Under the pieces are notes generated by a model. That model worked only from the letters and a program-made list of their open reading frames with translations, ran no database searches and was not told where the DNA came from. A stretch of DNA of 6,387 nt from Gemmatimonadota bacterium (GTDB lineage: Bacteria > Gemmatimonadota > Gemmatimonadetes > Gemmatimonadales > Gemmatimonadaceae): contig QHUV01000135.1 of assembly GCA_003222065.1 (NCBI GenBank), positions 1 to 6,387 of the forward strand. Reading direction: 5' to 3'. This document shows positions 1 to 5,170 of the stretch, one piece after another; position 1 is the stretch's first letter, and the number at the start of each line of letters is the position of its first letter. A program made the translations under genes and the position numbers.

Positions 1-1154
1 CAAGCCAGCTTGGAATAACCGTCGCCAGTCTGGCGCTCGGCGCGCTCGCCGAGGATACGCTCGGCACCCACCTGACAGATTGGTTGGAGACGCTACCCAT
101 CACGCTGCGTCTCGCCGTGCGCGTCGGTATTGCGTCCGCGGTGGCGATCACGATTGTAACGTATCTGCACGTCGTGTTTGGGGAATTGGCACCGCGAAGC
201 GTTGCGCTTGCACACCCCGAGCGCTTCGCACGGATCCTCGCGCCGCCGCTGAGAGTTTTCGAGACGATCGTGCGGCCATTCACGATCGGGCTCAATGCCT
301 CGGCGGTATTCGTGCTGCGGGTCTTCGGGCAGCGCCCCCAGCCGCTGGAAGAGGCCGTCCACTCGCCGGAGGAGTTGCGCATTCTCGTCGAGCAAAGCGA
401 GGAAGGCGGCGTGCTGGAGGCGGGGGACGCCGACATGATCGAAGGCGTATTCGAGTTCTCAGAAAAGAATGCGCGCGAGGTCATGACACCGCGAACCGAG
501 ATCGATGCGTTACTCGTGGACGCGTCGCTGGATGAGACGTTGCAACTGATCGAGGAGACGCAGCGGTCGCGCTATCCGGTGTACGAGGAGACGATCGATA
601 ACATCATCGGTCTCGTGCTCGCGAAAGATCTACTACCGATTCTGCGCAATCCGCCCGCTGAGTTTTCTTTGCGCGCGATCATGCGGCCGGTGCATGTGGT
701 GCCGGGCTCGCGCGAGGTCGAAGAGGTGTTGGCCGACTTCAAGCGACTGAAGGAACACATGGCGATCGTGCTCGACGAGTACGGCGGGACGGCGGGCGTC
801 GTCACGATGGAGGATCTGCTCGAGGAGATCGTCGGTGAGATTCTCGACGAGTACGACGAACCGCCGGAAGCGCCAGAGCGCGAGGGTCCGGACATCGTCG
901 TCGTCGCCGGCTCGACACATATCAGCGAGCTGAATGAGCGTTTTGGTCTGAGCGTACCCGACGAGGACTACACGACGATTGGCGGTTTCGTATTCGGTGT
1001 GCTCGGGCGTCTGCCGATCGTTGGGGATCGTGTGACGGCCGGCAACGCGGTGTTCACGGTCCGGGAGATGGACGGTCGGCGCATCGAGTCACTGGCGATC
1101 GATCTGCACGCGGCCGGCGATCGTCGGGCCGCGGCGCGGGCCGAGGAGGGTTAA
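1..1154 (+). CDS. CNNM/CorC (HlyC) family membrane protein with CBS pair, 5' partial
   Basis: This is the C-terminal 383 residues of a CNNM-type transporter-associated protein (CNNM/DUF21 membrane domain, CBS pair, CorC_HlyC domain). Family members sit in the inner membrane and are linked to Mg2+/Co2+ or other divalent cation efflux and tolerance; some are annotated as hemolysins, usually without proof. The frame is open from base 3. The first residues ([18 protein letters not shown]) already match the CNNM membrane domain, so the TTG at 84 is not the real start and the N-terminus lies outside the window. Visible residues: a hydrophobic segment around 36-58, the family signature [10 protein letters not shown] at 60-69, CBS 1 from about 158 ([10 protein letters not shown]) to 217, CBS 2 from about 223 to 282 with the typical [20 protein letters not shown], and the CorC_HlyC domain at about 295-368 ([14 protein letters not shown]). 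It ends in TAA at 1152, one base before a long inverted repeat, and converges on pdxA. Family assignment is firm; the transported ion cannot be read from the sequence. Confidence 0.93.
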   Translation, partial: SQLGITVASLALGALAEDTLGTHLTDWLETLPITLRLAVRVGIASAVAITIVTYLHVVFGELAPRSVALAHPERFARILAPPLRVFETIVRPFTIGLNASAVFVLRVFGQRPQPLEEAVHSPEELRILVEQSEEGGVLEAGDADMIEGVFEFSEKNAREVMTPRTEIDALLVDASLDETLQLIEETQRSRYPVYEETIDNIIGLVLAKDLLPILRNPPAEFSLRAIMRPVHVVPGSREVEEVLADFKRLKEHMAIVLDEYGGTAGVVTMEDLLEEIVGEILDEYDEPPEAPEREGPDIVVVAGSTHISELNERFGLSVPDEDYTTIGGFVFGVLGRLPIVGDRVTAGNAVFTVREMDGRRIESLAIDLHAAGDRRAAARAEEG

Positions 1155-1155
1155 C

Positions 1156-1233
1156 TGTCATCCCGAGCGTAGCGAGGGATCTGCTTTTGCGACCGGCGAG
1201 AAAAGCAGATCCCTCGCTACGCTCGGGATGACA
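1156..1233. repeat. Perfect 33-bp inverted repeat (long hairpin) at convergent gene ends
   Basis: The left arm at 1156-1188 begins TGTCATCCCGAGCG and ends CTGCTTTT. The right arm at 1201-1233 is its exact reverse complement, and the 12-base loop (1189-1200) is GCGACCGGCGAG. There is no mismatch in 33 pairs. The element starts one base after the TAA of the plus-strand CNNM gene and runs 17 bases into the minus-strand pdxA frame, providing its stop codon. A 33-bp stem between convergent genes could stop transcription or protect 3' ends in both directions. However, no T-run follows the stem on either strand, so it is not a classical intrinsic terminator. Words of the type TCATCCCGAGCG...GAGGGAT occur, to my recollection, as dispersed repeats in many GC-rich environmental bacteria, so I read this as a paired (head-to-head) copy of such a repeat. 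Confidence 0.95.
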
Positions 1234-2158
1234 TGCCGGTTGCGATCCGCGCCGCGAGCAGCATCGCTTCGATCATGCTCGATGGATCAGCGATGCCGCG
1301 GCCGGCGATGTCGAGCGCCGTGCCGTGATCGGGAGAACAGCGGGGAAAGGGCAATCCAAGCGTGACGTTCACGGCGTGTCCGAATGAGGCGACCTTGATC
1401 GCCGTCATGCCCACATCGTGATATGGCGCGATCACCGCGTCGAACGCGCCGCGCATTGCTTTGACAAAGACGGTATCCGCCGGGAATGGCCCGGCGATCT
1501 CCGCGCGCCGCGCCGCCGGCGTGAGTATTTCATCATCTTCGCGCCCGAATCGGCCGCCGTCGCCGGCGTGCGGGTTCAACGCGCAGAGCGCGATGCGCGG
1601 CGCGTCAATGCCGAACCACTCACGCAGGCCGGTACGTGTCGTTGCCGCGACGTCGACGATCGCATTCTCGGTGACGGCCGCTGGGACGTCACGCAGTGGG
1701 AGGTGGGTCGTCGCGAGCACGACGCGCAGCGGATTGACCATGGATTCGTTCGGCCTGGTGGCGGCGAGCATCATCGCGACGCGCCGGCGCGTGAGCGCGG
1801 CCAGCATCTCGGTGTGGCCCGGATAGTCGTATCCGCCGGCGAGCAGAGCGGCTTTGTCGAGTGGCGCCGTCACGATGCCCTGCACCGTGCCTTGCAGCGC
1901 GAGCTCGACGGCCCGCTCGATCGATCGACCGGCGAGAGCGCCGGCGGCGGCTCCGTTCCCGTCCCGCCGCCACTCGCCGACGGGCTCGTCCACCTCGAGC
2001 GTCGTGCCCGATGGACCGACGAGTAAGAAACGAGCGCTCGCGCGAACGGTGTCGTCGGCGAGCGCTTTCTCGATGATCTCGGGGCCGATCCCGCGAACGT
2101 CGCCTAACGTGACGGCGATCGCGGGCCCACGCGTCGTGTCGGCGACGGCCGCCTTCAC
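1217..2158 (-). CDS. pdxA: 4-hydroxythreonine-4-phosphate dehydrogenase
   Basis: PdxA is a cytoplasmic enzyme that oxidises 4-phosphohydroxy-L-threonine with NAD(P)+. The product decarboxylates and is condensed by PdxJ to pyridoxine 5'-phosphate in DXP-dependent vitamin B6 synthesis. The 313 residues are slightly shorter than E. coli PdxA (329). Landmarks: IAVTLGD at 14-20, PGHTE at 113-117, TTHLPL at 150-155, LNPHAGDGG at 194-202, YHD at 246-248, NVTLGLPF at 264-271 and DHGTALDIAGRGIAD at 277-291. His152, His197 and His247 align with the E. coli metal ligands His166, His211 and His266. Departures from the usual form are GDVRG for GDPAG (19-23) and YHDVG for YHDQG (246-250). The start is GTG at 2158. 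It is the only ATG/GTG/TTG before the conserved core, and it overlaps the upstream TGA as GTGA, implying translational coupling; a GGAG lies only 2 bases upstream. The last residues (SSRA) and the TAG lie inside the 33-bp inverted repeat. A PdxA2-like 4-phosphothreonate dehydrogenase is a less likely alternative. Confidence 0.93.
   Translation of the reverse strand: MKAAVADTTRGPAIAVTLGDVRGIGPEIIEKALADDTVRASARFLLVGPSGTTLEVDEPVGEWRRDGNGAAAGALAGRSIERAVELALQGTVQGIVTAPLDKAALLAGGYDYPGHTEMLAALTRRRVAMMLAATRPNESMVNPLRVVLATTHLPLRDVPAAVTENAIVDVAATTRTGLREWFGIDAPRIALCALNPHAGDGGRFGREDDEILTPAARRAEIAGPFPADTVFVKAMRGAFDAVIAPYHDVGMTAIKVASFGHAVNVTLGLPFPRCSPDHGTALDIAGRGIADPSSMIEAMLLAARIATGMSSRA
2155..2158 (-). 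other. GTGA stop/start overlap coupling surA-like gene to pdxA
   Basis: On the minus strand the four bases GTGA hold both the pdxA GTG start and the TGA stop of the upstream SurA-like gene. The nearest Shine-Dalgarno-like GGAG (2161-2164) leaves only 2 bases to the GTG, which is too close for efficient independent initiation. Re-initiation by ribosomes finishing the SurA-like frame is therefore the likely mode. This is inferred from sequence only. Confidence 0.75.
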
Positions 2159-3516
2159 CGCTCCGATGCGCGCGGCGGCGGTGGTTGGTCGAGGCGAATC
2201 GAGACGTAGGCGCGCTTGCGGAGCAAATCCAGGTAGCGGCGCACGCCCCCTTCCTCAGCGAGCCGGTTGCGAACCAGCTCACGCATCTCTTTCAGCTGGT
2301 ATTCGCCACCGGGATTCGACGAGAGCAACTGCGCAACGACGACTTTCGGAATGCCGCGCTGCGGATCCGGAATCTGGAAGGTGACGATCTCGTTGGCCGC
2401 TTTCCCCGCGAAGGCGCGCTGGTACGACTCGGGAAGAGAGTCACGCGCCATCGCGTCGAGAATACTCGTCTCTTCTTTGGCGGCGTAGTCGTGATGCTTC
2501 TTCGCGAGCGAGTCGAACGGCGAGCCGGCACGCCACAAGCGCGCGACCGTGTCGGCCTCGAGCTGCACGCGCTTCAGATCGAAGGAATCGAGCTTCGGAC
2601 GAATGAGAATGTGGCGCGCCTTGACCTCGCCCGCGGCAGCGCGGTCGACGCGCACGATGTGGTAGCCAAACGGACTCGCGAAGACCGGGCTAAGCTCGCC
2701 CGGCGGAAGCGCCCACACCCACTTGTCGAATTCCAAGACGAAGTCGCCACGCCGATGCCAACCCAGGTCGCCGCCAACCTCCTTGGTCGTCGGATCCATC
2801 GATTCGCGTTTAGCGAGCAGTGCGAAGTCGCCGCCGCGCTTGATCTCGGCGAGGATGGACTCGGCTTTCACTCGCGCGACCTCTTTCGCCGCCGGTGTCG
2901 GCTTCGGCGCCATGACGATCTGGCGGAAGGTCACCGTCGCGGGCCGGTGCGGCAGCGACGCACGGCTTCGGTCGAACGCCTCCTTCACTTCGTCCTCGGT
3001 CACGTTCGCCGGAATGAGCTTGCTGTCTTCGCGCAGCTTCTGCATGGTGCGCTTGATCGTCTCGTCGCGGCGCATCTGATCGACGAGCATGCGCCGATAC
3101 TCTTCGGGCGCTCCTAGACCTGCCTTCGCGAGCTCGGCACGAAATTCGGTCTCCGTCGCGAAACGAGCCTTCACATCGCGAATCTGGCGATCGGCCGTCG
3201 TATTCAGCTCGTTGTCCGGCACTTCGACCTTGAGCTCCTTCGCCTTTTGCAACAGGAGCTCTTCGTCGATCATCGTGTTGAGCGTTTGCAACTCGTAGTC
3301 ACGACGCTGTGCCGAATCGGTGGGCGGCTTCACGCCGCGCTGCTGATCCTGGAGCAGACGCTGCTGAAGATCGAAGCGCGTGATCGGCTGATCGCCAACG
3401 ACAGCCACGATCCGATCGAGAGCCGCACGTTGGGCGACGGGTTGCTGAGCCGCCAACGGCGCGGTGCAAAGACCGATCGCGAGGGCAGCGAGAGTTTGAT
3501 AACGCGTCATAGGCAT
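2155..3516 (-). CDS. surA: SurA-like periplasmic chaperone / peptidylprolyl isomerase
   Basis: The 453-residue exported protein follows the SurA plan; SurA escorts unfolded outer-membrane proteins through the periplasm and can isomerise prolyl bonds. Residues 1-23 form a Sec signal peptide (basic start, hydrophobic 8-19, likely cleavage after LAA before QQPVAQ) with no lipobox Cys. A SurA_N chaperone domain covers about 31-180 (LDRIVAVVGDQPITRFDL at its start). Parvulin domain 1 spans about 193-292, with GGDLGW at 248-253 and FGYHIVRV at 283-290. Parvulin domain 2, about 298-398, starts with VKARHILIRP but lacks clear GG-LG and FG-H motifs. A C-terminal helix (405-434) and strand (AYVSIRL) follow, as in SurA, then a proline run. 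Parvulin 1 reads TFRQIV where the active-site His of HIL is expected. The ATG at 3516 is followed by another at 3510 that would give the same signal peptide; neither has a strong ribosome binding site. It overlaps pdxA by 4 bp. Assignment as SurA family is strong; exact orthology with E. coli SurA is less certain. Confidence 0.9.
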   Translation of the reverse strand: MPMTRYQTLAALAIGLCTAPLAAQQPVAQRAALDRIVAVVGDQPITRFDLQQRLLQDQQRGVKPPTDSAQRRDYELQTLNTMIDEELLLQKAKELKVEVPDNELNTTADRQIRDVKARFATETEFRAELAKAGLGAPEEYRRMLVDQMRRDETIKRTMQKLREDSKLIPANVTEDEVKEAFDRSRASLPHRPATVTFRQIVMAPKPTPAAKEVARVKAESILAEIKRGGDFALLAKRESMDPTTKEVGGDLGWHRRGDFVLEFDKWVWALPPGELSPVFASPFGYHIVRVDRAAAGEVKARHILIRPKLDSFDLKRVQLEADTVARLWRAGSPFDSLAKKHHDYAAKEETSILDAMARDSLPESYQRAFAGKAANEIVTFQIPDPQRGIPKVVVAQLLSSNPGGEYQLKEMRELVRNRLAEEGGVRRYLDLLRKRAYVSIRLDQPPPPRASER

Positions 3517-3541
3517 GCCATACCCGTCATGATGTTCAAAG

Positions 3542-3568
3542 TGTCATCCTTCGCTTCTCAGGATGACA
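3542..3568. repeat. Short palindromic repeat between the two PPIase genes
   Basis: The 9-base arms TGTCATCCT (3542-3550) and AGGATGACA (3560-3568) pair perfectly around a 9-base loop. The element takes up about half of the 58-bp gap between the lipoprotein PPIase stop (3575) and the SurA-like start (3516). Read on the minus strand, it matches the first 25 bases of the long repeat arm at 1156 with three substitutions and a 2-base gap, so it is probably a single-unit member of the same family. It could act as an mRNA-stabilising or attenuating hairpin within the operon. There is no T-run, so I do not call it a terminator. Confidence 0.75.
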
Positions 3569-3574
3569 ACGGCC

Positions 3575-5092
3575 TCACGGCTTCTTCGTCGGCTGCGGAG
3601 CCGGCACGGGAGCGGTTGTCGGTGGCTGAGTCGCGCCAGGTGCGGCACCGCTCGGCATTCCCGGCAATGGAACCTGAGACTTTGGCTGATTTGCAGCACG
3701 CGACGAATCGGCGGCGGCTCGAATCTTTTGTGCGCGCTCTACGGAACGATCGACACCGGCGCCGTTGATCGACGACTCGAACCTCGACTGCAACACGACA
3801 GCAAGCGGTTGCGGCACTGGAATCGGCTGCGCCTGTCCAGCGAGGATGCGGTCGACGTACGTCTCGACGCGATTCGCGGCGAGACGCTCACGCTCGGGAG
3901 TTGTTTTCGCGCTGTCCGCGAGTGCCTTCGGATCGACGGCGATCTGCTGCCAAAGCGTCGTCACGAGCTGCGAGAACTGCCCATACAGCTGGGATTTGTC
4001 CTCGGCGCTGATCGTGATCTTGGCGCTGTCGGCTTTCTGCAGCATCACCTCGCGCTCGGCGATGGATGACACAAACCGCCTGACGACCGAGTCGGGTAGC
4101 TGCGGCAGCTGACGCGAGACCTGCATCTGCGGAGGCATCGTCTCGACCCAACCAAGGAATTGCGACACGGTTAGATCGCCGCCCTTGAACGTCGCCAACA
4201 CCGTGTTGTCCTTGCGGTGCTTCACTGGATCGGCGACGGAGCTCTTCGCGGCGCCGGGCGCGTTCGTCTTCACCTCGATCTTGGCAGCTTTGTCGAGACC
4301 GGCGAGATAGACACTATCCGCCCGATTGATTGCTGCGCCCGAGTACTTCTGTGCGTACTGGCCCTTATCGACCTGATCGAATGGCAGACGCTGTACGATG
4401 TGAAATCCGTAAGTCGACTCGATGAGCGAGGGACCTATCTGACCCGGCTTGAGTGCGGCCACACCGTTCGAGAACGGCGCAACCATCGACTGCTTCTCGT
4501 AGACGCCGAGGCTGCCGCCCGTGCCCTTGCCACTCGGATCGCTGCTGTACTTCTCCGCCAGCTGCGCAAAGTTGGCATTGGTGACTGTCGGCAGGATCGA
4601 TTCGGCTTTCTTGCGCACCGAATCTTTCTGCGTCTGTGTCGCAGCCGGTGGGAAGCCGAACAGGATGTGGCGAGCCGCATATAGATCGCCCGCGGCCTGG
4701 TTGTAGGTCGCCTCGCTCCCCGAGTCGACCTTGAATGACTTGACGAGCGTGTCCGTGAACTTTCGCAGACGCATGTTCTTGGTGATCGGATTCACAGCCT
4801 GATCGATCGCCTTCTTGTCGACCAGCGAGTCGCCAACGGCCGCGGCGTGCGCGAGGAGCTGGTAGTTCACCCAAAGGTCCGCGACGACGCCCGCGTTCTC
4901 TTTCGTGATCGGCACGGGCACTTTGGCGTTGCCGAGCAGATCGGCAAGGCGCGTCACCGAGAGCTCTTGATTCGCCGCCTTGGCCGCGACGTCGACGTGG
5001 GCGGTGAGCGCTTCCTTGAGCCCATCACAGGCGCCGAGCGCAAATATGAGCGACGCTGTCGCGACGAGTGCAAACGAGGAACGAGCACGCAT
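3575..5092 (-). CDS. Parvulin-type peptidylprolyl isomerase lipoprotein (PpiC/PrsA/SurA-like)
   Basis: The 505-residue protein is predicted to be a membrane-anchored folding factor for exported proteins. Residues 1-22 form a lipoprotein signal peptide (basic MRARSS, hydrophobic 7-19, lipobox LGAC with Cys22). A helical SurA_N-like region follows (about 36-135). The parvulin domain at about 138-236 looks complete: AARHILF with His142, YSSDPSG at 182-188, GGSLGVY at 192-198 and STYGFHIVQR at 226-235, so isomerase activity is plausible. A second region starting at about 298 (TVLATFKGGDLTVSQFLGWVE) resembles the first helical module and is followed by more helix to about 465. The tail (467-505) is Pro/Ala/Gln-rich, low in complexity and ends PTKKP, perhaps disordered. 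Asp23 follows the lipid-carrying Cys; in E. coli Asp at that position favours inner-membrane retention, but this rule may not hold here. The ATG at 5092 has a GGAG 11 bases upstream. It lies 78 bp after mfd and 58 bp before the SurA-like gene, in the same orientation. Confidence 0.88.
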   Translation of the reverse strand: MRARSSFALVATASLIFALGACDGLKEALTAHVDVAAKAANQELSVTRLADLLGNAKVPVPITKENAGVVADLWVNYQLLAHAAAVGDSLVDKKAIDQAVNPITKNMRLRKFTDTLVKSFKVDSGSEATYNQAAGDLYAARHILFGFPPAATQTQKDSVRKKAESILPTVTNANFAQLAEKYSSDPSGKGTGGSLGVYEKQSMVAPFSNGVAALKPGQIGPSLIESTYGFHIVQRLPFDQVDKGQYAQKYSGAAINRADSVYLAGLDKAAKIEVKTNAPGAAKSSVADPVKHRKDNTVLATFKGGDLTVSQFLGWVETMPPQMQVSRQLPQLPDSVVRRFVSSIAEREVMLQKADSAKITISAEDKSQLYGQFSQLVTTLWQQIAVDPKALADSAKTTPERERLAANRVETYVDRILAGQAQPIPVPQPLAVVLQSRFESSINGAGVDRSVERAQKIRAAADSSRAANQPKSQVPLPGMPSGAAPGATQPPTTAPVPAPQPTKKP

Positions 5093-5103
5093 GTGAAGAA
5101 AAA

Positions 5104-5107
5104 CTCC
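5104..5107 (-). promoter_or_regulatory. Shine-Dalgarno GGAG for the lipoprotein PPIase
   Basis: On the minus strand GGAG sits 11 bases before the ATG at 5092, with a T-rich spacer (TTTTTCTTCAC). The spacing is somewhat long, but it is the only purine-rich match, and it supports this ATG as the start. The whole 78-bp gap between mfd and this gene (5093-5170) is richer in A/T near the start codon than the flanking genes. I see no convincing -35/-10 pair or terminator hairpin in it. Confidence 0.55.
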
Positions 5108-5170
5108 AAAAAATGATGTTGGGGACGTCGGAACAATCGAGCGGGAGTGCCCTGGGCGGCGACCGAAGCG

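Noticed and set aside
84..1154. TTG at 84 as start of the CNNM protein
   Set aside because: The frame is open upstream to base 3 and encodes recognisable CNNM membrane-domain sequence, so the gene is cut by the window edge.
1156..1233. CRISPR repeat or tRNA/ncRNA gene
   Set aside because: There are only two arms in inverted orientation with a 12-base loop, no direct repeats with spacers, and no cloverleaf.
1418..2026. Plus-strand open frame opposite pdxA
   Set aside because: It is the shadow of the conserved pdxA frame, and no domain is recognisable.
2185..3117. Long plus-strand open frame (310 codons) opposite the SurA-like gene
   Set aside because: It is antisense to a well-supported gene, has Arg/His-rich composition with no recognisable motif, and is explained by codon bias in GC-rich DNA.
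5093..5170. Promoter or intrinsic terminator between mfd and the lipoprotein gene
   Set aside because: A T-run (TTTTTT) exists on the minus strand but no GC-rich hairpin precedes it. A TTGTTC box has no convincing -10 partner at proper spacing.
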